A stretch of 35,779 nucleotides of DNA. It comes from Planctomycetota bacterium. Its GTDB lineage: Bacteria; Planctomycetota; Planctomycetia; Gemmatales; Gemmataceae. This document shows positions 1-6,770 of this stretch, one piece after another. A model generated the notes under the pieces. That model did no database searches and was not told the DNA's origin. It saw only the letters and a program-made list of their open reading frames with translations. Numbering within the stretch: position 1 is the first letter of the stretch; every line of letters begins with the position of its first letter. Made by a program: the position numbers and the translations under genes. The stretch spans positions 1 to 35,779 of the forward strand of contig JAIOPV010000052.1 of assembly GCA_021413735.1 (NCBI GenBank), written 5' to 3'.

Positions 1-25
1 GGACTCTCCGAGTGCGGGAGAGTCC
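1..25. repeat. Perfect 9-bp inverted repeat at window edge
   Basis: GGACTCTCC and GGAGAGTCC flank a 7-base loop. There is no T-run on the visible side, so it is not a clear terminator. Its core ACTCTCCGAGT recurs at 8073-8083 in the hairpin before the symporter gene. The gene to the left is outside the window, so its role cannot be judged. Confidence 0.45.
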
Positions 26-73
26 GACGAGCCGCTGGCAAGAACGAACACCAGCGATGGCCGCTGGATTGAC

Positions 74-89
74 CGACCATGTCTGGTCG
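74..89. other. Short hairpin downstream of the small membrane protein
   Basis: CGACCA, a 4-base loop and TGGTCG form a small perfect stem about 110 bases downstream of the stop of the minus-strand gene at 199-402. No T-run follows on the minus strand, so a terminator role is only possible. Nothing else recognisable is seen between 26 and 198. Confidence 0.25.
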
Positions 90-198
90 TTAGCCGAGTG
101 GTTGGCTTACCCGGCTGTTCAACGAAAGTAGGACACCAGGGCCACGGGGTGGAAAAGAAATATGACCGGAGAGACATCGGCGAGCAAAATCGGCATGT

Positions 199-402
199 TT
201 ACACCTGTCGCTTGGTGGGACAGTGCGAGCGGCGGAGCAGCATCCCGGCCAAGACCGCCGCTGCTCCCACGGCCGCACCCGCCACCGCCGCCACCAACCA
301 ATCGGGAGGTTTCCCAATCGGGCCTGGGGGCGGTCGAAGATTTGCCAGCGCAGTTGGTGCCGTGAACAATACCATCGCGATAACCAACACGAAACGTGTC
401 AC
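199..402 (-). CDS. Small exported or membrane protein, 67 aa
   Basis: The protein begins with a hydrophobic stretch ending in the AxA-like motif TALA, which reads as a Sec signal peptide. A Pro-rich linker (LRPPPGPIGKPPDW) follows, then a second hydrophobic Ala/Gly-rich segment that should span the membrane, and a short basic tail (RRSHCPTKRQV). A longer frame runs upstream into the DUF1559 gene, but the GTG at 402 is preferred. It lies 14 bases after the DUF1559 stop, has GAGGG just upstream, and puts the signal peptide at the N-terminus. The gene is probably co-transcribed with the pseudopilin gene. I do not recognise a function; small proteins of this build next to DUF1559 genes may be planctomycete-specific. 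Confidence 0.6.
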   Translation of the reverse strand: MTRFVLVIAMVLFTAPTALANLRPPPGPIGKPPDWLVAAVAGAAVGAAAVLAGMLLRRSHCPTKRQV

Positions 403-416
403 GGTGCCCTCAATTC

Positions 417-1310
417 TCAATCGAGGTTCGCGAGCGTTTCGCCCCCGTTCCGACTTGCGAGCGCGGCCTGCGTCGTCACGTCCAGCGACACCCGCAACGA
501 CTTCACTGAACCATCGGCGAAGACGAAATTGCAAACGCCCGTGTGCCAACTTCCGAACTTTGAGGCAGCCGGATCTTTCGGCGTGCGAGCCATCGTGTTC
601 GACCCCAACGAACGAACCGAATGCCCCTTGTCGCCGTTGTAAGCGGGGCCGTCGTACGCTGGTGTTGGATTGCCAAACGATCCCGGCGGAACGTGCTTCT
701 CGCCGGCCATCACGGTGTTGCTCGTGCCGTCGGTAATGTCACTGAACTTCACGCCCTTCATGGTGCCGGTCGCTGACCCTGTGCCGAAATTGTCCAACAG
801 TCGGAACACGCCGTTTTGCGGAGAAGGATCGTTCCAGTAGTCGGTGTTGTTGTTCCCGTCGCAGGAGGCGTAGTCGGCACTGGCCCCGGTCGTCGGTGTT
901 GTGCCGTCGTCCATCGTTTCGTTCGCGATGGCAGAATCCGCTGAGGTGCGACGACTCGGGCAGAAGTAGCCACTGACCTTCGTTTCGCGAGCCGTTGCGT
1001 TTTGGGTCGGGTAGTTGACCTTCAAATTCCACTGGGCGTAGAGTGGTGCCTGTTCCATGTACGGCAAGATTTCGACGAGCCACGTGTAGTAGTAATCGCG
1101 GCGTGAGTTCGGCAGGTTGCCGACGGCGTCGTGGTGGGCGTGAAGAGCGATGCCGATTTGCTTCAAGTTGTTCGTACACTTAGCACGGGCAGCTGCTTCG
1201 CGGACCTTCTGCACGGCAGGCAGCAGCAAGCCGATGAGAATGGCGATAATGGCGATGACGACCAGCAACTCAATGAGCGTGAAAGCACAACGGAGAGGAC
1301 GATGAACCAT
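417..1310 (-). CDS. DUF1559 protein with prepilin-type N-terminus
   Basis: This 297-aa protein has the type IV pilin/pseudopilin N-terminus: a short basic leader (MVHRPLRCA), then [20 protein letters not shown], and then the DUF1559 signature ([25 protein letters not shown]). The C-terminus has the usual FADGSVKSL motif. Family members are typical of Planctomycetes, where they occur in many copies. They are thought to be processed by a prepilin peptidase and placed in the cell envelope, but their roles are largely unknown. The residue before the expected cleavage site is Ala (CA/FTLIE) where Gly is usual. AGGAG lies 5 bases before the ATG. The gene is divergent from the lipoprotein at 1427 and leads into the small membrane protein at 402. 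Confidence 0.95.
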   Translation of the reverse strand: MVHRPLRCAFTLIELLVVIAIIAILIGLLLPAVQKVREAAARAKCTNNLKQIGIALHAHHDAVGNLPNSRRDYYYTWLVEILPYMEQAPLYAQWNLKVNYPTQNATARETKVSGYFCPSRRTSADSAIANETMDDGTTPTTGASADYASCDGNNNTDYWNDPSPQNGVFRLLDNFGTGSATGTMKGVKFSDITDGTSNTVMAGEKHVPPGSFGNPTPAYDGPAYNGDKGHSVRSLGSNTMARTPKDPAASKFGSWHTGVCNFVFADGSVKSLRVSLDVTTQAALASRNGGETLANLD

Positions 1311-1362
1311 TTGGACTCCTCAGGCAATGACGTGTTAAGAAGGGACGAGGATCGCAATCGAC

Positions 1363-1368
1363 TATAAT
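1363..1368 (+). promoter_or_regulatory. Candidate -10 box for the lipoprotein gene
   Basis: A perfect TATAAT lies 58 bases upstream of the ATG at 1427, in the divergent region between the DUF1559 gene and the lipoprotein. No convincing -35 box is seen 17 bases upstream. The overlapping sequence reads TATAGT on the other strand, so it could also serve the minus-strand operon. Confidence 0.35.
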
Positions 1369-1426
1369 CTAAACAGTGAATCCCGTACTCATCTTATTCA
1401 CATTACCCTCTTCCACGGGACTGGCA

Positions 1427-1870
1427 ATGCGTCTCACGCAAGCTCTCGGATTCTCGCTGCTCGCACTTGTGTTGTCAGGCTGCGGCGGAAGTGGCTTTTC
1501 ACCGGTCAAAGGGAAACTTGTCTATCCGGATGGTTCGCCGGTAACAGATATGCCGAATGCGCAGGTGGTGTTCGAGGGCGTTGGGGCCGACGGCAAAGGC
1601 TACAGCGCTGCCGGCACGCTCGACGCCACGGGGCAGTTCGTCCTGACATGCGAGAAGACCGGCGACGGAGCCGTGCCGGGGAAAAACAAGGTGCTCGTTG
1701 CGCCGTATGTGCCGAACCCGGAGCAACCACCGCCGAAGATTCTCGATCCGCGTTTCGAGTCGTTCGCGACGTCCGGATTGGAAGCCGACGTCACGACCAG
1801 CGGACCGAACGATTTCACGTTCACGGTCGAACGAGTGAAACCGTCGGCGAAGAAGGGCCCGAAGAAGTGA
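1427..1870 (+). CDS. Small lipoprotein, transthyretin-like fold
   Basis: The 147-aa product starts MRLTQALGFSLLALVLSGCG, a lipoprotein signal peptide with lipobox LSGC. The mature part shows the pattern of planctomycete transthyretin-like lipoproteins: PVKGKLVYPDGSPV, then VVFEGVG, TLDATGQFVL and a late V-P-G-x-x-K-V-L-V strand. It ends in a Lys-rich tail. The open frame extends 17 codons further upstream, but the ATG at 1427 places the signal peptide correctly. Such lipoproteins commonly sit beside DUF1559 genes, and the same pairing recurs at 24515-26037. They are expected to face the periplasm, probably as structural or adhesive beta-sandwich units. This last point is inference. Confidence 0.85.
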   Translation: MRLTQALGFSLLALVLSGCGGSGFSPVKGKLVYPDGSPVTDMPNAQVVFEGVGADGKGYSAAGTLDATGQFVLTCEKTGDGAVPGKNKVLVAPYVPNPEQPPPKILDPRFESFATSGLEADVTTSGPNDFTFTVERVKPSAKKGPKK

Positions 1871-1882
1871 CCCGTTCCAGCA

Positions 1883-3652
1883 TCAGTCGGAAATGCGGCG
1901 AGCTTGGCGCTGGCGGTAATACTTCAAGCCCGGAACGAAGAACGACAACGCCGAGACCGCACCGAACAGCAGCACGCTCCAGTCGCGAACCATCGGCAAC
2001 GGCATCACGATCGCGGCGGCGAAGTTCAGCACTGCCCAACCGTAGAAGCGACCCGACAGAATCCCCGCTTTGAAGACCATCACCATTCCAGCCGCAATGG
2101 CCACGGCAGGCGAGAGCGTCAGCGCCGGCAACGGGATTAGCCATTCGATCATGAACATGCCGATGCTGGCGCACACGCCGGCAGCCCAGGCGTGCGCGAT
2201 CTGTCGTTCCACGAACAGCACCGGCCCGGCGGCCTTGCGAATCTGCCACAGCACGGTTCCCCACGTCAGCAGCCCGACCGACCAGAAGCCCAGATACCAT
2301 GCATGATCGGCGACGCCGCTCCATGCGAGTACCTGCGTAATGAGGCACAGCAGGAAAATCATGAGGCTGTGCCACATCCACAGTTTGCCCCAATTTTCCA
2401 GCACGTCGGCGTGATGCGTCTCGCGGAACAACCTCGCGATGAAGAACCGCAACCCACTCGGAGCAGCAGCGACCGGTTGTCCTGCGGCGTATGCTTCGAG
2501 ATCGGTGGCGAGGTCGGCGGCAGTGGGATATCGCAGCTCGACCGGCTTCTGCAGGCACTTCAGACAGATCAGTTCGAGTTCGCGGTCAACGGTGGGGTTC
2601 AGATATCGTGGTGACACGGGTTCCTGTTCGAGCACGAGCAGCAGCGTATCGACGGGATGCGCCGCCTGGAACGGCGGGCGACCCGTGAGCAGTTCGTACA
2701 GGATCGCGCCGAGAGAATAGACATCGGCGACTGCTGTGAGGTCTTTTCGCCCCGCGGCTTGCTCGGGCGACATATAGCTCGGTGTGCCGACGATTGCCCC
2801 CGTGCGTGTGAGGCTGCCTTTGCTGTCGAGCTTCTTGGCGAGGCCGAAATCGCTCACCTTCGGTTCAAAGGATGAAGGACGAAGGATGAAGGATGAAGAA
2901 GATCCGAACCCATTGGTTGGATTGGGTTTCGCTTCATCCTTCATCCTTCCGCCTTCATCCTTCCCCAAGAGGATGTTCGACGGCTTCAAATCGCGGTGCA
3001 AGATGCCGAGCGAGTGAGCATGTTCGACGGCACGCGCGATGATCGCCACAAGTCGCGCTGCTTCGCGTGGCGGCAACGGACCACAGGTTCGCACCTTCTC
3101 CGCAAGCGTCTCACCGCCGACGAACTCCATGCAAATGTAGGCTTGCCCGCCAACAGTGCCGACCTCGTGAACGGTCACGATGTTTGCATGCTTGAGCCTT
3201 GCGGCGGCTTCGGCCTCCGTGCGGAATCGCTCGAAGTGATCGGCAGTCGCGAGGTGTGCTTCGCGAATCATCTTCACCGCGACGACCCGATTCAGACTCT
3301 TTTGCCGAGCCTTGTAGACGACACCCATGCCACCGCGACCAACCTCTTCCAGCAACTCGAAGTCGCCGAACTCGCGGGGTAACGCGGTTCCGCCGGTGTC
3401 GGTGGTCAGGTCATTGGTGAATGACGGCGTGCGTTGTCCGGGCTTCGGAAGAGTTGCGGTAGGTCGTTTGTCGGGCGTGGTTTTGCGAGCGAGAAACGCG
3501 AACTGCGCCACGGCCCACAGCTCGCGGAGTTCGTCGGCGATGTCAGGCTGTTCGCGAGCCGCCGCGTCGATATCGGCAGGCTTGCCGTCTCGCACGTCGG
3601 CGGTGAGCCGGTCGATCAGCGCAGCCAGCCGTTCGTCGCGATCAGGGGTCAT
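1883..3652 (-). CDS. Membrane-anchored Ser/Thr protein kinase
   Basis: This 589-aa Hanks-type (PknB-like) kinase has an N-terminal helical region of about 95 aa, then the kinase domain: glycine loop GRGGMGVVYKA at about 105-115, ATP-binding Lys127, catalytic HRDLKPSN with Asp221, DFG with Asp268, and SPEQAAGR of the activation segment near 295. After residue 425 come several hydrophobic segments (about six candidates), so the kinase is membrane-bound with a multi-span C-terminus rather than PASTA or WD40 domains. Residues 231-263, between the catalytic loop and DFG, are encoded by an inserted palindromic repeat (see 2868-2963). The gene is the last of an operon headed by an ECF sigma factor, an arrangement known for kinase-associated ECF groups of Planctomycetes. 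The kinase may therefore control that sigma factor. Confidence 0.95.
   Translation of the reverse strand: MTPDRDERLAALIDRLTADVRDGKPADIDAAAREQPDIADELRELWAVAQFAFLARKTTPDKRPTATLPKPGQRTPSFTNDLTTDTGGTALPREFGDFELLEEVGRGGMGVVYKARQKSLNRVVAVKMIREAHLATADHFERFRTEAEAAARLKHANIVTVHEVGTVGGQAYICMEFVGGETLAEKVRTCGPLPPREAARLVAIIARAVEHAHSLGILHRDLKPSNILLGKDEGGRMKDEAKPNPTNGFGSSSSFILRPSSFEPKVSDFGLAKKLDSKGSLTRTGAIVGTPSYMSPEQAAGRKDLTAVADVYSLGAILYELLTGRPPFQAAHPVDTLLLVLEQEPVSPRYLNPTVDRELELICLKCLQKPVELRYPTAADLATDLEAYAAGQPVAAAPSGLRFFIARLFRETHHADVLENWGKLWMWHSLMIFLLCLITQVLAWSGVADHAWYLGFWSVGLLTWGTVLWQIRKAAGPVLFVERQIAHAWAAGVCASIGMFMIEWLIPLPALTLSPAVAIAAGMVMVFKAGILSGRFYGWAVLNFAAAIVMPLPMVRDWSVLLFGAVSALSFFVPGLKYYRQRQARRISD
2868..2963. 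repeat. Palindromic repeat inserted in frame in the kinase gene
   Basis: About 35-base arms built from GGATGAA and GAAGGAT units face each other around a central loop containing CCCATTGGTTGGATTGGG. The element is about 96 bases, a multiple of three, and the reading frame continues through it. It encodes KDEGGRMKDEAKPNPTNGFG followed by SSSSFILRPSSF, Ser/Phe-rich text quite unlike kinase sequence. It falls exactly in the loop between HRDLKPSN-ILL and PKVSDFG, where an insertion could be tolerated. Confidence 0.85.
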
Positions 3653-3667
3653 GACTGGGGTTGTCGG

Positions 3668-4177
3668 TTACGCTTCGGGTTCGTCGAACGTTTCGATCAT
3701 GTCCGGTGCCAGAAGTGCCGCGTATGCTGCAAGAGCGTCGCCAGCGGCTTCGCTGAACTCGCGGGCTTCGACACCATCGAGATCGAACTGAATGGAACCG
3801 AACGGCTCACGCGGGTTGATTCGCACCAACAGGTCGATCCACATTCCGCCGAGTTGGTAGGTGAGCCAGCCAGCTTCGAGCGGTTCGTAGTGCGCGCCGG
3901 GCACACCGAAGTGAACCGTCATGTCGCCGCGTTCGGGAGCCACGAGCCGCGACACTTCCCGCACGGTCGGCTTCAGCAGCGGGAACAGTTCGTCGGGTGG
4001 CGGTGACAGTTCCCAATCGCGATCTTCGATGCGGTAATAGAGCAAGCCGCCGTCTTCGGTGAAGCGGATTTCGAGCCGCGTCGCTTTGTCGCGGAGGGCG
4101 TTCAGCACGATGACGTGCAGATAACGCCTGGCTTCCGACTCCGCGAGCAACTGTTCAGCAGATTCAAAAACAAGCAC
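3668..4177 (-). CDS. Conserved-looking unknown protein in the ECF-kinase operon
   Basis: This 169-aa soluble protein starts at a GTG with AGGA about 8 bases upstream and ends 15 bases before the kinase start. It is acidic and has no signal peptide or membrane segment. The middle part (LEIRFTEDGGLLYYRIEDRD, later MTVHFGVPG, GWLTYQLGG) has alternating strands. These weakly resemble the small N-terminal sensor-like domain of secretion ATPases of the GspE/PilB class, which contain an IRFRIDG-type strand. No Walker motif is present. The similarity is only an impression and I do not assign a function. Its position between sigma factor and kinase suggests a role in the same signalling circuit. Confidence 0.75.
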   Translation of the reverse strand: MLVFESAEQLLAESEARRYLHVIVLNALRDKATRLEIRFTEDGGLLYYRIEDRDWELSPPPDELFPLLKPTVREVSRLVAPERGDMTVHFGVPGAHYEPLEAGWLTYQLGGMWIDLLVRINPREPFGSIQFDLDGVEAREFSEAAGDALAAYAALLAPDMIETFDEPEA

Positions 4178-4188
4178 GGTGTATTCCT

Positions 4189-4252
4189 GTAGGGCCAGCT
4201 CGGCCGGCCAGAATGGAATGGCGATACAAAGAGGCCGGCTCGGCCGGCCCTA
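4189..4252. repeat. Palindromic repeat inside the ECF-kinase operon
   Basis: The arms GTAGGGCCAGCTCGGCCGGC and the reverse complement of GGCCGGCTCGGCCGGCCCTA enclose about 22 bases. It sits between the membrane protein and the unknown protein. Its left edge is only a few bases from the next gene's ribosome-binding site, and its right edge supplies the TAG stop of the membrane protein. Confidence 0.75.
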
Positions 4253-4810
4253 CGATGTGAACGCTGCGGGAACGGCGGCACGCAGGAGCTTTTCCAGTGT
4301 CTCGTAATCACTAGGCGTCATCAGGTATTCCAGCAGCACGAGTGTCGTCGGCGCGAGGCTGTGGTCGATCCGCATTCGGCCGGTGGGGCCAGATCCGCAA
4401 CTGATCGAACGAATCGCCGAGAACGGGATGACTTCCGGTTGCGGACCGGGTGCGTTCGGAATCGGGTTGCCCTGAGCATCGGGCGGAACTCCTCGCAACC
4501 GTGGTGGCAACACCATCGCTGATGAAGTGAGCATCAGGTATTCCGGGTTCAATGCCTCCCGCAAGCCCGACAGCATCAAGATTGGAGCGAACACCAGCGC
4601 CGACGATCCAATCAATCCCACCACACAGAGCAACGCCCCAAGCGGCATGTCGCCGCTGGTGATTCGCATGACACCTGCAGTCAACGTGGCTGCGGCGATG
4701 CTGCCAATCAATGCGAGGAACATCACAGCGCAGCCTTGCGCCACGCAGCCGACTCGCAACGGGAAAGCATGTTCCGCGACGAGAGGAGATCCCGGAGACT
4801 CAGACGCCAT
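4250..4810 (-). CDS. Membrane protein of the ECF-kinase operon, unknown function
   Basis: The 186-aa product (start at ATG 4810, with GGGGA upstream) has two strongly hydrophobic stretches near residues 28-50 and 60-85. A soluble part follows with strands such as YLMLTSSAMVLPPR and EVIPFSAIRSISC, giving the look of a bacterial PH-like domain facing the cytoplasm. Its start overlaps the sigma-factor stop by 11 bases, which points to translational coupling. A two-helix membrane protein directly after an ECF sigma gene is the usual place of an anti-sigma factor, but I see no zinc-binding HxxxCxxC motif. An anti-sigma role is therefore only a hypothesis. The stop codon lies in the edge of the repeat at 4189-4252. 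Confidence 0.75.
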   Translation of the reverse strand: MASESPGSPLVAEHAFPLRVGCVAQGCAVMFLALIGSIAAATLTAGVMRITSGDMPLGALLCVVGLIGSSALVFAPILMLSGLREALNPEYLMLTSSAMVLPPRLRGVPPDAQGNPIPNAPGPQPEVIPFSAIRSISCGSGPTGRMRIDHSLAPTTLVLLEYLMTPSDYETLEKLLRAAVPAAFTS

Positions 4811-5441
4811 CAGCCGGTTCCCCACCATCTGGAACAAGAACGGTTCGTAATCGCCGCAATGCTCGAAGATACCGCATCGACGCAGCCGCTTCCGTCAGAC
4901 TCAGCGCCGCCGCCGTTTCCTGATTCGACAACGCCTCGTGGTGCCGCATCAGAATGATTTCGCGGTCGTCGTCGGAAAGCTGGTCGATGGCCGTGGAAAG
5001 TTTGTGCTGCAACTCCTGCCGGATCGCTTCGGATGTCGGAGTCGCCTCGGTGTCGATCAACTGTGCGACAAGTGAGATGCTCGATTCGTCGGCCCACGCG
5101 GGGCGGGCAATGGCCTGTTCGCGGTCCACGCTGCGCCGCTGTGCGAGCCGGTGCCGACGGTGCGTGTCGATGATGCGATCTTGTGCGAGATGCCGAAGCC
5201 ACAAGTGGAACGGCATGTCGGGCTTCTTCAGGTATTCCGTGAGTCGCTGGTTGGCCTCGATCAGCACATCTTGAACGATGTCGGAAGCATCGACGCGACG
5301 AGCGATAGCCGGATCAAGCCTGAGGTCGATGACGCGGCGCAGGGGGTCGCGGAACTCAGCGAGGAGTTTGTCGACGGCTCCGCTTTCGCCTTTGCGGGCG
5401 TCGTCGAGAAGACGGTCGGTTTCTTCGCGGTTCGGCCACAT
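4800..5441 (-). CDS. ECF-type RNA polymerase sigma factor
   Basis: This 213-aa sigma-70 family protein has region 2 (residues about 20-90, with DASDIVQDVLIEANQRL and LRHLAQDRIIDTHRRH). An extended linker contains RRSVDREQAI and ADESSISLVAQL, and region 4 is at about 150-205 (LSDDDREIILMRHHEALSNQ, AAASMRYLRALRRLR). This pattern is typical of planctomycete ECF sigma factors associated with Ser/Thr kinases. The frame is open upstream to 5696, but the N-terminus MWPNREETDRLL fits the family and gives the start at 5441. No Shine-Dalgarno is visible. TACAAT ends 6 bases before the ATG, which would fit a leaderless transcript. It heads the operon ending with the kinase at 1883. Confidence 0.93.
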   Translation of the reverse strand: MWPNREETDRLLDDARKGESGAVDKLLAEFRDPLRRVIDLRLDPAIARRVDASDIVQDVLIEANQRLTEYLKKPDMPFHLWLRHLAQDRIIDTHRRHRLAQRRSVDREQAIARPAWADESSISLVAQLIDTEATPTSEAIRQELQHKLSTAIDQLSDDDREIILMRHHEALSNQETAAALSLTEAAASMRYLRALRRLRTVLVPDGGEPADGV

Positions 5442-5447
5442 GTTCAC

Positions 5448-5453
5448 ATTGTA
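5448..5453 (-). promoter_or_regulatory. Candidate -10 box for a leaderless sigma-factor transcript
   Basis: On the minus strand TACAAT is followed by GTGAAC and then the ATG of the sigma gene. This is the spacing expected if transcription begins at or beside the start codon. The -35 region is not recognisable, which could mean an ECF-dependent or unusual promoter. Confidence 0.3.
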
Positions 5454-5515
5454 GACAAACGCACTCGAATGAACGCCCCGTTGATGTCGTGATGCCGTTG
5501 CCATACAGAAATAGG

Positions 5516-6121
5516 ATGAACAGCACACCTCACTGGACGCCGCCAGCCGGCACCGCCGGGTTGATCTTCGACTGCGACGGCACCCTCGCGGACACGATGC
5601 CGGCCCACTACAAGGCGTGGACGGCCATGCTCGAACCGCACGGTATTCCGTTTCCGGAGACACGCTTCTACGCAATGGGCGGCATGCCCACGGCACAGAT
5701 CATTCGCGTTCTGGCAGCCGACGTGGGCGTGACCGTTGCCGATGTGGACGCACTGGTTCACATCAAGGAGCAGGCGTTCCTGACGTATCTCGACGCGGTC
5801 GTGGCGATCGAGGCTGTGGTTGCGATTGCGGCGGCACATCGGGGGAAGTTGCCGATTGCCGTGGCGAGTGGCGGCTACCGCGACACGATCACGCGGACGC
5901 TCGACCGCATCGAGATTCGGCACTGGTTTGATGTGATGGTGACCGCCGAGGACACTGCACGACACAAGCCTGAGCCGGATGTGTTCCTTGAGGCAGCTCG
6001 AAGGCTGGGGGTCGCCGCGAAAGCGTGCGTGGTGTTCGAGGACACGGACATTGGCCTGGAAGCAGCCCGCCGCGCTGGGATGCACGGCGTCGACGTTCGC
6101 GGCTGGGTGAAACGCAGCTGA
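5516..6121 (+). CDS. HAD-family hydrolase, beta-phosphoglucomutase-like
   Basis: The protein (201 aa from the chosen ATG) has HAD motif I FDCDGTLADT with both catalytic Asp residues, and a small helical cap beginning MPAHYKAWTAML. Motif II is in VASGGYRD and motif III is the Lys in ARHKPEPDVFLEAA. Motif IV is VFEDTDIGLEAARRAGM. This subclass includes beta-phosphoglucomutase, phosphoglycolate phosphatase and sugar-phosphate phosphatases (YqaB/YfbT type). The substrate cannot be told. Alternative starts are GTG 5489 and ATG 5492, and none has a strong ribosome-binding site. It is divergent from the sigma gene and ends 6 bases before the convergent gene at 6127. Confidence 0.92.
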   Translation: MNSTPHWTPPAGTAGLIFDCDGTLADTMPAHYKAWTAMLEPHGIPFPETRFYAMGGMPTAQIIRVLAADVGVTVADVDALVHIKEQAFLTYLDAVVAIEAVVAIAAAHRGKLPIAVASGGYRDTITRTLDRIEIRHWFDVMVTAEDTARHKPEPDVFLEAARRLGVAAKACVVFEDTDIGLEAARRAGMHGVDVRGWVKRS

Positions 6122-6126
6122 AAGGT

Positions 6127-6432
6127 TCACCCAGCGGCGAAGTAGAGCGGTGTATCTGGAGTGAGTTGCACGTCCAAAACGAAAACAGGGCTACCATCGA
6201 TGTGAACCGCGTACTTCACAATCAACATCGGGCCGGAGCGGTGATACACCGTAAGGTGCATGTGCCGCATATCTTTCACGGGGTCACCCCACGACTCTGC
6301 ATCTGTACTCAGGCTGACGTTCATTTCCCGCAGCGATTCCCTGAATACCTCGCCGAGACCGAGCCGGTTCGCCACTTGGCCCCAAGTCTGCAACTTTGCC
6401 ATTACCGCGTGAGGGTATGCGGGCGATGCCAT
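6127..6432 (-). CDS. Unknown protein, second gene of a coupled cassette
   Basis: This 101-aa protein has an N-terminal helical part (AKLQTWGQVANRLGLGEVFRE) and then a beta-rich part (HLTVYHRSGPMLIVKYAVH, FVLDVQLTP). Its ATG overlaps the TGA of the gene before it in the form TGATG, a strong sign of translational coupling. I do not recognise the family. The paired layout, the small sizes and the partner's antitoxin-like N-terminus make a toxin-antitoxin-like or regulator-effector pair conceivable. No catalytic motif is evident. Confidence 0.75.
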   Translation of the reverse strand: MASPAYPHAVMAKLQTWGQVANRLGLGEVFRESLREMNVSLSTDAESWGDPVKDMRHMHLTVYHRSGPMLIVKYAVHIDGSPVFVLDVQLTPDTPLYFAAG

Positions 6433-6728
6433 CAGCGGCCCTCACCTGCTTCAAGATCAGCGATGAGCCTCGCGATATCCTCGGAGGTGGCGTGCGGGCC
6501 ATTCATCTCCTCCGGTGTCGGGAGGAGCGGGAAATACTCCCTCAAAACCTCTTCGAGCTGACGGAGATGGTGATCTCGCTGTTTCGAGGCAATCGCGAGT
6601 TGCTCGGTCAGCGATGCGATCTCACCCCGCAATCGCCGCATCTCCTCAGCAGTCACGACGAACGCAATCACACGGCCGGTTTCGTCAAGCACTTCGACTG
6701 GCTTTGAATTCGGGCTCGGAATCACCAT
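6432..6728 (-). CDS. Unknown coiled-coil protein, first gene of a coupled cassette
   Basis: The ATG at 6728 is chosen because AGGAG lies 7 bases upstream; the frame itself stays open ten codons further. The 98-aa product begins with a small beta motif (KPVEVLDETGRVIAFVVTAE) reminiscent of Phd/AbrB-like antitoxin N-termini. A long charged helix follows (MRRLRGEIASLTEQLAIASK and onward) that should form a coiled coil, then an acidic C-terminus. It overlaps the next gene by one base (TGATG). The function is unknown. An antitoxin or transcription-regulator role is inference from layout and shape. Confidence 0.75.
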   Translation of the reverse strand: MVIPSPNSKPVEVLDETGRVIAFVVTAEEMRRLRGEIASLTEQLAIASKQRDHHLRQLEEVLREYFPLLPTPEEMNGPHATSEDIARLIADLEAGEGR

Positions 6729-6770
6729 GTTGATTCTCCTGTTCGGTTGCCCATCCATCGTACCACGGTG

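Noticed and set aside
98-736. Plus-strand open frame of 212 codons at the window start
   Set aside because: Runs antisense to the DUF1559 and small membrane protein genes, with Arg/Pro-rich shadow composition.
5444-6130. Minus-strand open frame of 228 codons opposite the HAD gene
   Set aside because: Antisense shadow without motifs; it also lacks a start signal.
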